DNA from: Rubritalea marina DSM 17716
GTDB taxonomy: Bacteria; Verrucomicrobiota; Verrucomicrobiia; Verrucomicrobiales; Akkermansiaceae
Direction: 5' to 3'
DNA length: 64,000 nt
Assembly: GCF_000378105.1 (NCBI RefSeq)
Contig: NZ_KB899247.1
Span: forward strand, 1 to 64,000
Position numbers and translations under genes: made by a program. Numbering within the stretch: the first letter of the stretch is position 1; each line of letters begins with the position of its first letter. Under the pieces are notes generated by a model. The model saw only the letters and a program-made list of their open reading frames with translations, was not told the origin of the DNA and did no database searches. Below, in pieces: positions 25,532 to 33,901 of this stretch.

Positions 25532-26770
25532 TTATTTCTTGTGGAGTTGTTTGAGTATGAATTCGGCCCGATGGACATTTGCTATGAATTTCTCGGTGAC
25601 GCTATTATCCTCCCAGTCCTGCATGCAGACGATAGCAGTTCCAGTTTTGAGGTCGCTGAAACCGATTTGGCCGTAGGAACCGATTGTCAGAAGAAGTTTC
25701 TTCTCTGGTAGGTACCAGCCCTGTGAGGCGTAGGTGATAGGAGTGTTAAGTATGGCTGCCATTCCTTTGCCTTTTTCTGATTTGGCTAACAGATCTTTGT
25801 CGATGTCTTTGATGGAAGCATAAAAGCTCTTAGGGGCTTTACCTTGAGCGATCCATTGGTGGAAGAGCGCGTAGTCTCTCAGGGTGCAGCTAATGCCGTA
25901 TGACGGGCTAGCTGAGCCGTCGACTGTGAGAGCGATCGAGCCGTTGCTGTTCGCTCCGAAGTCATTGAAGAGCTTGGAAAGTAATTTGTTGAAATGCTGA
26001 CCAGTAACCCCCTCGGCGAGCAAGGCTAAGAGGTCGGTATTCTTATCGTTGTAGTTATAGATTTCACCGGGGGCATTCTGAACTTTGGTGTTGATAATCG
26101 CGTTGCGATGGCCAATAGTCTCACCTTTTTTTAGCCCTTGCTCGGCTTCGAACATGAAGGCTTCACCGCCAGGGACGTGGTAGTCGCTCGCAGGCAAAAG
26201 ACCTGACTGCATATCGAGTACTTGCTGGATAGTGGCTAGGCCTAATTTTGAGTCCTTGAAGTCACTGAGGTAACTTTCGACAGTGGCCTTGGGATCCAGC
26301 TTGCCTTGGTCGATGAGTTGGGAAGCGATAATGCCCGCGTAGGTCTTGGAAGACGATTGTAGCAGCTGTGTTTGGTCTTGGCTAAAGCCGTTGTCGTAGA
26401 ACTCACCGAGCACGACATTGTCTTTGAGAATCATGAAGCCCTTGGTCTGCGTGGCTGTGAGCGATTCGACGAAAGTTTGATGCTCTGAGAGTTGTTGCTG
26501 GATGTCGAAGGTGCTGTCTGCGATGGTCAACTTCGCTGGCTTCTCGGCTGTCATTACTGAGACCGTACCGAAGAGGCCGTAATCGTCCCAGTTCATGGAA
26601 ACATAGCGGTAATACGGCCAGGTCTGCATGTTTTTGGCGGTGATCTCAGAAAGCTCGAATGGGCGATAAAACTCGTTTAGAGTCACTTTCGTTTCAGCAT
26701 TTGCCGAGGTGCCGAAAATGGAGGAGGTGGCGAGTGCTACAAGGAGAGCGGAGTTGCGTTTATTGTTCAT
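25532..26770 (-). CDS. Exported beta-lactamase-family (class C-like) serine hydrolase
   Basis: 412 residues with a signal peptide (ends TSANAET). Serine beta-lactamase/transpeptidase fold: the SxxK box is SSSK in LLQSSSKTYAGIIAS (~150), and the YxN-type box is in IYNYNDKNTDLLA (~238-250). The C-terminal strand with GQIGFSDLKTG-like sequence corresponds to the KTG region. Such proteins act as esterases, amidases or peptidases in the periplasm and few are true beta-lactamases. It is in tandem with a second such gene upstream (98-base gap) and with the amidase downstream. Part of its 5' end is copied at 23113-23262. Confidence 0.87.
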   Translation of the reverse strand: MNNKRNSALLVALATSSIFGTSANAETKVTLNEFYRPFELSEITAKNMQTWPYYRYVSMNWDDYGLFGTVSVMTAEKPAKLTIADSTFDIQQQLSEHQTFVESLTATQTKGFMILKDNVVLGEFYDNGFSQDQTQLLQSSSKTYAGIIASQLIDQGKLDPKATVESYLSDFKDSKLGLATIQQVLDMQSGLLPASDYHVPGGEAFMFEAEQGLKKGETIGHRNAIINTKVQNAPGEIYNYNDKNTDLLALLAEGVTGQHFNKLLSKLFNDFGANSNGSIALTVDGSASPSYGISCTLRDYALFHQWIAQGKAPKSFYASIKDIDKDLLAKSEKGKGMAAILNTPITYASQGWYLPEKKLLLTIGSYGQIGFSDLKTGTAIVCMQDWEDNSVTEKFIANVHRAEFILKQLHKK

Positions 26771-26868
26771 AGCTATTCTTAGCTTTAGTTAGGAATGAGG
26801 TTATGAAAATGGGCCAGCCAAAGGTGAGACTTCCGACTTGGCCCATGAGTGTAGAGAGTGATGAGCGT

Positions 26869-28194
26869 TTACTTGGTCAAATACTCGATGATGGCATCGA
26901 AGGCATTCAGGTTGTAGGCGTCGAAGTAGTCGCTAGCTGAGACTGGTTGTGAGGATTGTTTGATGATGGCAACGCCGCGGTGGACATCGCAGTAGATCCA
27001 CTGACCGTGCACGCCGATGGCGGTGAAGGCTTCTTTACCCTTGGCGTGTCTGACCCACCATTGAGCTCGGTAACTCCAAGGTTCTTCTGCCATTTTACCT
27101 GAGCTGTTAGGTCCGGAGGCGAAGGCCTTTTGGTTGCCACCGTCTGAGAGCGCTTTGATGGTTTCAGCTGTGACGACTTGTTGTCCACTGAACTTGCCTC
27201 CACTCGTCATCATTGCTCCAAAGCGAGCGAGGTCGTAGGGAGTTGCATTGAGTCCGCCGCCAGCGAAGAGAGTTCCATTTTTGTCTAACAACACATAGGT
27301 TTCACCATCTGTGCCGAGCTTCGACCAGAGGACTTCGTGCATGTTGTCTTCGAAGGATTTGTTGGTGGCGCGATTAGTCAGCCAATTGACGACATCAGTT
27401 TTAGGAGTTTGGTAGTGGAAGAGTTCACCGTGCTTCGGGTGTTTTTTATCCAGCATGAGGGTTGGCAAGTATTGGTAAATGCTGCTGGCGTATTTCTTGC
27501 CGGGCACTTGGGGCATGAGACCGAGAACTCCCGCGTAGTGCACGATGCCGGATTCTGGGTCGGCATAGTCTTCAGTGAAGTCTATGGAGTTGGTCATGTT
27601 GAGCACTTGGCCAAAGGTGGCGTCGCCAAAGGCGGTGGAGGACTTGAGTTCAGGAAGGTACTTAGCAACTAGGTCACTTTCACTTACTTTCCCGTCAGCG
27701 ACGGCCATCAGGCCAAAGAGCCCAGCGAATGATTTGGTGACGGACATCATCTGGTGGGGCTGGTTCGCATTCATGCCGTTGAGGTATTTCTCATAGACGA
27801 CCTTGCCACCTTTCACTACGACGAGGGTGTCGGAATAGGTTTCACGCAGGAAGGTGTCCATGTCGACGGATTGGTCGGTGTTCGCTCCTTTGTCATTGGG
27901 CTTGTTCACCTTGAGTGATTGGATCGCGGGGTCGATCTTCACTTCCACAGGGACAGCAGTCTTCGCATTTTTAACGCCTGCGCTCGGGTAGAGCTTGCGC
28001 ATGTTGAGGTAGGACCAACGATTGCCAGGGCCTTTGAGTAGGCTGGAGCGGTCGACGATTTTATCTGCAGCTGGTGGGAAGCCCTGCATGAGGCCCATTT
28101 CAGCGGCTGTGGCGAATTGATCAGTTTCAGCGAGAGCGGAACTCAGAGTGAGCGCTCCAATGCTGAGAGTGGTGAGAAGGGTGGATGTTTTCAT
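26869..28194 (-). CDS. Exported beta-lactamase-family serine hydrolase
   Basis: 441 residues with a signal peptide (ends SSALAETD). The catalytic box is SVTK in MMSVTKSFAGLFGLMAV (~150); YQTPKTDVVNWL supplies a Y-x-x-type second box; the C-terminal half contains GGGLNATPYDLARFGAMM and WVRHAKGKEAFTAIGVHGQ, followed by CDVHRGVAIIKQSS. It is a diverged paralog of the next gene rather than a close copy. Substrate unknown, probably a periplasmic ester or amide. It begins a minus-strand unit (two hydrolases, amidase, GNAT), since a terminator lies just upstream. Its 3' end is copied at 16919-17015. Confidence 0.87.
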   Translation of the reverse strand: MKTSTLLTTLSIGALTLSSALAETDQFATAAEMGLMQGFPPAADKIVDRSSLLKGPGNRWSYLNMRKLYPSAGVKNAKTAVPVEVKIDPAIQSLKVNKPNDKGANTDQSVDMDTFLRETYSDTLVVVKGGKVVYEKYLNGMNANQPHQMMSVTKSFAGLFGLMAVADGKVSESDLVAKYLPELKSSTAFGDATFGQVLNMTNSIDFTEDYADPESGIVHYAGVLGLMPQVPGKKYASSIYQYLPTLMLDKKHPKHGELFHYQTPKTDVVNWLTNRATNKSFEDNMHEVLWSKLGTDGETYVLLDKNGTLFAGGGLNATPYDLARFGAMMTSGGKFSGQQVVTAETIKALSDGGNQKAFASGPNSSGKMAEEPWSYRAQWWVRHAKGKEAFTAIGVHGQWIYCDVHRGVAIIKQSSQPVSASDYFDAYNLNAFDAIIEYLTK

Positions 28195-28272
28195 AAGATG
28201 TTGGATGTTGTTGTTTTATCAAATTTTGTTCGCTGCGGGAGATGCAGCTTCGACTGTTTGTGTCGTGGAAAG

Positions 28273-28304
28273 AAAAAGCCATGTCTTGTGGGACATGGCT
28301 TTTT
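28273..28304 (-). terminator. Terminator after the first ureohydrolase gene
   Basis: A 12-13-bp stem (aaaaagccatgtc / gacatggcttttt) with a short loop. On the minus strand a T run follows, 12 bases after the ureohydrolase stop; the stem also carries T on the plus strand. Confidence 0.9.
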
Positions 28305-28315
28305 GGGAAGGGTGA

Positions 28316-29584
28316 TTATTTTTTCTCAGGAGCATCAGCTCCGTGGTCGGCCCACTCTGGGTCCACATAAAACGGGTCTGTGATTCCTTTTTTCCGAAGT
28401 GCTACTCCGGTAAGTGTCTCGCGCAAAATACGCACAGCGACTTGTTTGGAGCGGTAGGTTGGGTCAGCAACTGGATTTACTTCCACAAGCTCGATTCCCA
28501 CGACTTCTTTAGCCGTAGCAACCGCACGCAGCATAGGGAAGAGCTCACGAACGGTGAGTCCACCTGGCTCAGGAGTGCCCATGCCAGGAGCATAGACAGG
28601 ATCGAGAACATCAGTATCAATAGAGATGAAAATCTTATCTGGCCCGCCTTCGAGCTCCTTGAGCACTCGCTCAGTAACTGCCTTCCAGCCTTTTTCATCG
28701 ATCTCGTTCATGAAGTGGTACTTCATTTTGTTTTTGCGCATCCACTGGAGGTCTTTGGCGCCAGGCTTGACTGAGTTGAGACCAATTTGGATGAAGTGCT
28801 CGCCTTTGACGTGGCCTTCGTCGATCACGCGACGCACTGGAGCACCGTGGGTGAGGTAGTGACCAAAGAGGAGTGGGATACCATCGAAATGGGCGTCAAA
28901 GTGGACGACTGCGACCTTGCCCTTACCGTGAACTTCAGTAACTGCTGCGACATCAGCGTACATCAGTGAGTGGTCTCCGCCGATTGTGACTGGGATCGCT
29001 CCAGCTTCTGCAATTTCTTTTGCCATTTCGTAGACTGGAAGGACACTGCGCTCGCCTGAGAAAATATCCACAGGTGCGTCGCCATAGTCGACACAGTTGA
29101 GGACTTTGGTGAAGTCCACATCACCAGCAACGGGATGGGAAAGTGGGGAGATTTCACCCCAGCCACCGACGATTTCACCAGTGCGCACGGCTTGTGGTCC
29201 ATACGCCGTGCCCCTTTGTCCCGTGGACATGTCAATCGGAGCACCAAAGAAAGCGACTTCGACTTTCCCAGCTTTCAAATCCTCTGGGCCGAGTGCGACT
29301 GGAAGGCGAAAGAAAGTAGGGATACCCATGTAGGCGAGACCACCGACAGTTTTCTGAATATTGATCGGACCGGGCTCGCGCTTCGGATTATTGTTAGGGT
29401 CGCGGCGGAGCTTGCGCACATCGAGAGTGGGGTCACGGCTATCTAGAGGGACAGCATTTGGGGTCTCTTGGAGCATTTCGATGAGAGTTTTTTCAGTCTT
29501 AGGATCGAACTTTTCAGCAGCGCTTAGAGGTTGGCTGAGGAGAGATACTGTGAGTGAAGCGGTGAGTGCTGATACAGTTTTCAT
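28316..29584 (-). CDS. Exported arginase/agmatinase-family ureohydrolase
   Basis: 422 residues from the ATG at 29584, which gives a clean signal peptide (MKTVSALTASLTVSLLSQPL...); a longer start at 29656 would put 24 polar residues before it. All manganese ligands of the family are seen: His in TIGGDHSLMY, Asp-His-Asp in VVHFDAHFDG, and the two Asp in SIDTDVLDP, followed by APGMGTPEPGG. The family cleaves guanidino compounds (arginine, agmatine, guanidinobutyrate, guanidine) to an amine and urea; the side-chain pocket does not tell which. Export to the periplasm is unusual for these enzymes. Upstream on the same strand are an outer-membrane protein and an AraC regulator. Confidence 0.88.
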   Translation of the reverse strand: MKTVSALTASLTVSLLSQPLSAAEKFDPKTEKTLIEMLQETPNAVPLDSRDPTLDVRKLRRDPNNNPKREPGPINIQKTVGGLAYMGIPTFFRLPVALGPEDLKAGKVEVAFFGAPIDMSTGQRGTAYGPQAVRTGEIVGGWGEISPLSHPVAGDVDFTKVLNCVDYGDAPVDIFSGERSVLPVYEMAKEIAEAGAIPVTIGGDHSLMYADVAAVTEVHGKGKVAVVHFDAHFDGIPLLFGHYLTHGAPVRRVIDEGHVKGEHFIQIGLNSVKPGAKDLQWMRKNKMKYHFMNEIDEKGWKAVTERVLKELEGGPDKIFISIDTDVLDPVYAPGMGTPEPGGLTVRELFPMLRAVATAKEVVGIELVEVNPVADPTYRSKQVAVRILRETLTGVALRKKGITDPFYVDPEWADHGADAPEKK

Positions 29585-29674
29585 GGATTTAGTGGAATAG
29601 AATGAGTTGGGGTAAATATAACAGATGGAGTTAGTTTTGGGCGACACCTTTTTCATTGCAAATGAGATGGTGAC

Positions 29675-30490
29675 TTATGGAAAGAGAAGAGTGACACCGA
29701 AACGGAATTGCCAATCAGCAGCACCGTCAGGGCGTACGACATTATAGTAGGGGCCACCTGAGATATCGAGGCCCATGCCGTCACCGAGATCGAAGGTGCG
29801 GCCAAGGTGAAAGCCGAGTGGGACTGTCCAGCGATTGTCTGAGTCAGCATTCCAGTCGGCGGCGATGGTGGCATTGTAGCCGATGCTCATTCCTGGTACT
29901 GCCGCAACATTGTAGAATACCATGGGTTGGAGAGACATGACGTTGAAGTTGCCGTCGAAGCCCCAGTGGTTGCCGACGATGCCCGCGAAGGAGATGTTTT
30001 CCGTGAGGTTGGTGGTGATCACACCGGCTAGACCAGCGCCCCAGCCAGGGCCTTGGAGTGCACGGTCGGTAGATGTAGGAAGGGAGAGCTGTGGCCCTAG
30101 ACCCCACTTGATAGAGCTCTCTGAGTGTGGAGCCACGAATGCCTGAAAGATCGAGTCACCGAGTCCCCATGTCGATTTGCTGCGGTCACGACGTTCTTCT
30201 TCAAGAATAGGTAAGTTGGTGCCAGGTTCGACGCCTAGTATTGGAATGACACCACGTGGGATGAAGGTGAAGCCTTGTTCTTTAAAATCAATGGCGTAGA
30301 CGGGCTGGAGCTGAAAGCTAAAGGAGGTGTCATCAGTGGCGCCGGTGTTAAAGCCAATGCTGTTGTCGGTCATCAGAGCGCGCATGTTAGCCAGCGGGTT
30401 CTGCAACTTACGCGCCATTTCATCTGCTGAGTCTTGTGCTGCTAAGGGGAGTGAAATTAACAGGCTGGAGAGAATTGCTTTTTTGTACAT
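29675..30490 (-). CDS. Outer-membrane beta-barrel-like protein
   Basis: 271 residues with a signal peptide (MYKKAILSSLLISLPLAAQD). The body has repeated amphipathic strands (FSFQLQPVYAIDF, IKWGLGPQLSLP, GWGAGLAGVITTN, VPLGFHLGRTFDLG) and ends FRFGVTLLFP, typical of small outer-membrane channels. It resembles the MetA/phenol-degradation or 'transporter' type barrels in general look; I do not assign a family firmly. Placed between the AraC regulator and the exported ureohydrolase on the same strand, it may admit their guanidino-type substrate through the outer membrane. Confidence 0.7.
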   Translation of the reverse strand: MYKKAILSSLLISLPLAAQDSADEMARKLQNPLANMRALMTDNSIGFNTGATDDTSFSFQLQPVYAIDFKEQGFTFIPRGVIPILGVEPGTNLPILEEERRDRSKSTWGLGDSIFQAFVAPHSESSIKWGLGPQLSLPTSTDRALQGPGWGAGLAGVITTNLTENISFAGIVGNHWGFDGNFNVMSLQPMVFYNVAAVPGMSIGYNATIAADWNADSDNRWTVPLGFHLGRTFDLGDGMGLDISGGPYYNVVRPDGAADWQFRFGVTLLFP

Positions 30491-30582
30491 TATGTTACCT
30501 CACTATATAATTAACAGAATTTCTACTAAAAAAACTGATAGTGTACAAGGAAACTCGGTGATTCTGCGTCTGAAATGGAGTT

Positions 30583-31518
30583 TTAAAATAGGAGGCGGAG
30601 CGTTGCAGAAGGCGTCTCTCCAAAAAAGTGGCGGTATTGTTGAATAGCGCGGCTGTAGTCGGAGAACCCAGCCTCGAGAGCAGCATTGGTGACTGAGGTC
30701 TCAGGTTTTTCTATGAGGCGGGTACGGAAGCAGTGAAGCTTCTCGATAAGGTGAAATTGGTAGGGTGGGATGGTGCACCAATTTTTGAAGAGGCGGTAAG
30801 CTGTGGCCTCTGAGAGCGAGAGTTGTTCAGCCATTTCGCTAATGGATGGTGGGGAGCTACGACTCAAGTCTCTAAGGTAAGATTTCATCTCTTCAAGTAC
30901 TGCCGATGAACGGAGAGCCTTGGCTATCTCTTTTTGTTCTGACGGGCTAGGGCTGAAGTAGGGTTCGAGAAGGAAGGTAAGAAGGTGGAGAACTTCATCA
31001 CTATAGGCATTGAGTTCTCTAGTGGACGCTGTGTTGCTTTTGAGACTTTCCGTGATATCGGAACTGAGAGTCACGAGCTTGTCTTTTAAAGTAGGATCAA
31101 CACTTGTGACAGGATGGGGGAGGGCATTGTCAAAATCAAATGGGAAACGGTCGAAGTCGACGTCGATTGTGAGTACTTGGATCCCCTCAGGAGCAGTGTA
31201 CTCAAGGGGGGTGTTAGGTGTGACGAGAACGATGGAATGAAGACCAACTTCTCTGCAGTTCACCAGTGCTGGAGATGGCGCGGAAAGGATGAGGTTGAGA
31301 GTGAACCCTGGGGAGAGGCGCGTTTGCTTTGCTGCGACGCTGGCACCAAATGTATCCCAGCAGAGATTGACGCCGTCTAGGTCGACATGGGTTTCTTCGA
31401 AATAAAAGGGTCCTGAGTTAAGTTGACGGCATTCGGTGTGCCAATCTGGTCCGAAGGCGTCAGCGAAGTGGTCGATACTCTTAGCGTGTAGAGTTTGGAC
31501 GCGTGGGGTAGTTTTCAT
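30583..31518 (-). CDS. AraC family transcription regulator
   Basis: 311 residues. The C-terminal ~100 residues form the AraC/XylS DNA-binding domain: ISEMAEQLSLSEATAYRLFK (first helix-turn-helix) and VTNAALEAGFSDYSRAIQQY with FFGETPSATLR (second). The N-terminal ~190 residues show a cupin-like sensor region (DLDGVNLCWDTFGA, FTLNLILSAPSP, VLVTPNTPLEY). Cytoplasmic. Divergent from the second ureohydrolase gene across a ~120-base region and followed on its own strand by the outer-membrane protein and first ureohydrolase genes, it most likely controls one or both. Confidence 0.88.
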   Translation of the reverse strand: MKTTPRVQTLHAKSIDHFADAFGPDWHTECRQLNSGPFYFEETHVDLDGVNLCWDTFGASVAAKQTRLSPGFTLNLILSAPSPALVNCREVGLHSIVLVTPNTPLEYTAPEGIQVLTIDVDFDRFPFDFDNALPHPVTSVDPTLKDKLVTLSSDITESLKSNTASTRELNAYSDEVLHLLTFLLEPYFSPSPSEQKEIAKALRSSAVLEEMKSYLRDLSRSSPPSISEMAEQLSLSEATAYRLFKNWCTIPPYQFHLIEKLHCFRTRLIEKPETSVTNAALEAGFSDYSRAIQQYRHFFGETPSATLRLLF

Positions 31519-31636
31519 GTTTGGTCATAGGAGAGGAACTTTTATGGGGGGATAATAGGCTAAAATGATAGGATGTGTATATACGCAAATTGTTAGGTGA
31601 GGTAGTGTTGTGTTCTATCTTAGATTACTATCCCTA

Positions 31637-32899
31637 ATGAACACATCCAAAATACTTAGTGCTGGATTTGCTCTGGCTGCAGCCTTGCCTGCTGCAGCGC
31701 AGATCCATAAAGAAATCGTGGAGAAGGCTCCGAAGGAAGAGCTAGTTCCAATGCCTCATGTTGATCTTAAAGATCCGACCCGGATGAAGATTGAGCAAAA
31801 TAAGGCGACGAACGTCTGGCGTGACGAACGTGATCCCAAGCGAAACCCAGAGCGTAAAGCTGGGCCGATTGATATTCAGCGCTATGATGTCCAGTTAGAG
31901 CCAGTGGGGATTAAGACCTTTTTCCAACTTCCTGTTGCGTTAGAGAAGAAAGATCTGGTAGCTGGCGAGGTTGATGTTGCTATTTTTGGCGCAGCGACTG
32001 CAGCACTACCGCACTCTGCTGGTAACATGTGGGCTCCCGCTGAGATCCGCTACACGCGTGACTGGGGTGCCTATGGTGACCCTAAATTCCCGCTCAGTTG
32101 GATTGAGTATGAAACATTGCTCAACCCATTTGAAAATCTTACAGCTGTCGATTATGGTGATGTCGGGATTAATCCCTATAACCAAGCTCATACGCTTGAG
32201 GAGATTCGTCGTGTCACACGAGAAATCGCATCGACTGGTGCAATCCCTTTTGCTATTGGCGGTGATCACTCTATTCCAAATGCAACCTATCGTGGTATTG
32301 TCGATGTCTACGGCAAGAAGAAGGTGGGCTTCCTTCACTTTGATGTGCACCTCGATCGTGGCACGGGTAAGTTTGGCGCATTCTATCACTCTGGTAGCTA
32401 CATGAATATGGCTGTCGATGAAGGTTTGCTAGACGGTAAGCACGTGGTGCAGTTTGGTATGGGGAGCCCAGCCTTTGGTGAAGACCTCTATGATGAAATC
32501 CTAGAAGAAGGCGGCAAAGTGTATCACCTCCACGAGATTCGTCGCGACGGCGTGGATGCTATTTTTGAGCAAATTTACAAAGACTTCAAAGATGTTGAAC
32601 TGGTTTATGTTTCATTTGATATTGATGTGTTTGATATGTCTTATGCCCCAGGAACGGGCTCCAGTGAGCCAACAGGCATGACACCTAACGAGTTGTTCCC
32701 GCACTTGCGCAAGTTTGCTGCTACAAAGAGTATTGTTGGACTCGACTTGGTTGAGTTTAACCCATTCTACGATAACAAAGGGCAGCAGACAGCGCGCCTT
32801 TGTCGCCGTGTGATGCTCCAGTTCCTGACTGGTATTTCGATGAAGAAGAAGGGCATGGACCCGAACTACATCAACCCACGTGTGAGTGGTAAGCCATAG
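31637..32899 (+). CDS. Second exported arginase/agmatinase-family ureohydrolase
   Basis: 420 residues from the ATG at 31637; a GTG at 31610 would add nine residues ahead of the signal peptide (SAGFALAAALPAAAQ). The metal ligands are kept: AIGGDHSIPN, FLHFDVHLDRG, and SFDIDVFDMSYAPGTG. DAH is changed to DVH and the usual DP after the second Asp to DM, so the substrate may differ from that of the first enzyme. The N-terminal region (RDERDPKRNPERKAGPIDIQ) is shared with the paralog at 28316-29584 (RDPNNNPKREPGPINIQ). It stands alone on the plus strand, divergent from the AraC gene, and ends in a strong terminator. Confidence 0.86.
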   Translation: MNTSKILSAGFALAAALPAAAQIHKEIVEKAPKEELVPMPHVDLKDPTRMKIEQNKATNVWRDERDPKRNPERKAGPIDIQRYDVQLEPVGIKTFFQLPVALEKKDLVAGEVDVAIFGAATAALPHSAGNMWAPAEIRYTRDWGAYGDPKFPLSWIEYETLLNPFENLTAVDYGDVGINPYNQAHTLEEIRRVTREIASTGAIPFAIGGDHSIPNATYRGIVDVYGKKKVGFLHFDVHLDRGTGKFGAFYHSGSYMNMAVDEGLLDGKHVVQFGMGSPAFGEDLYDEILEEGGKVYHLHEIRRDGVDAIFEQIYKDFKDVELVYVSFDIDVFDMSYAPGTGSSEPTGMTPNELFPHLRKFAATKSIVGLDLVEFNPFYDNKGQQTARLCRRVMLQFLTGISMKKKGMDPNYINPRVSGKP

Positions 32900-32926
32900 G
32901 GAAATAGAGATATTTATCTAAACCAA

Positions 32927-32959
32927 AAAGCCCGTGCAGTGGAATGCTGCACGGGCTTT
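32927..32959 (+). terminator. Terminator after the second ureohydrolase gene
   Basis: A perfect 13-bp stem (aaagcccgtgcag / ctgcacgggcttt), 27 bases after the stop, with a T-rich tail. Confidence 0.92.
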
Positions 32960-33082
32960 ATTCTGGTTTGTTAGAAATAATTAGTGCTATTTAAGGGCTG
33001 TGGTAGCTCTGATATCGTGGTTCTCTATTAAAGGGAATTAAGTTGAATCGAAGAGGGGATCCGCTAGTTTTTTGCAAGTTAG

Positions 33083-33901
33083 ATGATGAGATTTTTGAAA
33101 GAGCCTGTGCTATACTACGTGCTGTTAGGTAGTATGATTTATCTAGGATTTGCGTACATCAGTTCTAGGGATATTGATGAAAAGCAGCGGATCGAGGTGC
33201 GGGCGGAGGTGGTGCAGGCGTACTTGAAGCGCGACGAGGAGCTTTCTGGTAAGAAGAGTACGGAGGAAAACCGAGCTCAGACAATTGAGAACATTATCGA
33301 TGAGGAAGTCATGCTGCGCGAAGCCTATGCAGTAGGCTATGATAAGACCGACCCGCGCGTGAGGAAGCGGTTGTTGACCTTGATGCGCTCGGCGCTGACA
33401 CCAAGTGTTGCGGATCCGACGGTGACGCAACTTCAGGAGTTTTATCAGCAAAAGAAAGCCGAGTTCCTAAGTGAGCCGTCTTATGATTATGAGCAGGTGT
33501 ACTTTTCTCATGTTTCAGAAAAAGTCCCTCAAGACCCCAAAGTGTTTATAGGTGAGTTAGAGGTGGCTGATGAACCAATCAAGCTGGGCGAGGTGTATTC
33601 TTATGGTCACCTCTTTCGTGGGCAAGGGCGCGAGCGGGTGGCGATGTATTTTGGTGGAGAGATGGCGGAGGCGATGGAGTCCCAAGCTGTCGGCGAGTGG
33701 TTCGGGCCTGTGCGTTCACGTGTGGGGACGCATTATGTGCGCGTGATCAACAAGAACGAGGCGCGTCAGCTGAGCTATGAAGAAGTCGAGCCTTATCTTA
33801 AAGAGTCATGGTTGTTTGAGCAAATCGAGCAGCAACAGGATGCCGCTTTGAAGGCGCTGCGGGATAAATACGAAATCGAAGTTCCAGAGAGCGATGCGTA
33901 G
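33083..33901 (+). CDS. PpiC/parvulin-like peptidyl-prolyl isomerase, membrane anchored
   Basis: 272 residues. One N-terminal membrane span (~9-27, YYVLLGSMIYLGFAYISS) holds the rest in the periplasm. A helical SurA-N-like region (ENIIDEEVMLREAYAVGYD) is followed by a parvulin-like domain (ASYDYEQVYFSHVS, LFRGQGRERVAMYFGGEMAEAME, GEWFGPVRSRVGTHYVRV). The foldase activity itself is not certain. It opens a plus-strand operon: its last eight bases overlap the next gene, which is HupE-like. A PpiC-like gene before a HupE/UreJ-like gene is a pairing I know from other bacteria. Confidence 0.8.
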   Translation: MMRFLKEPVLYYVLLGSMIYLGFAYISSRDIDEKQRIEVRAEVVQAYLKRDEELSGKKSTEENRAQTIENIIDEEVMLREAYAVGYDKTDPRVRKRLLTLMRSALTPSVADPTVTQLQEFYQQKKAEFLSEPSYDYEQVYFSHVSEKVPQDPKVFIGELEVADEPIKLGEVYSYGHLFRGQGRERVAMYFGGEMAEAMESQAVGEWFGPVRSRVGTHYVRVINKNEARQLSYEEVEPYLKESWLFEQIEQQQDAALKALRDKYEIEVPESDA

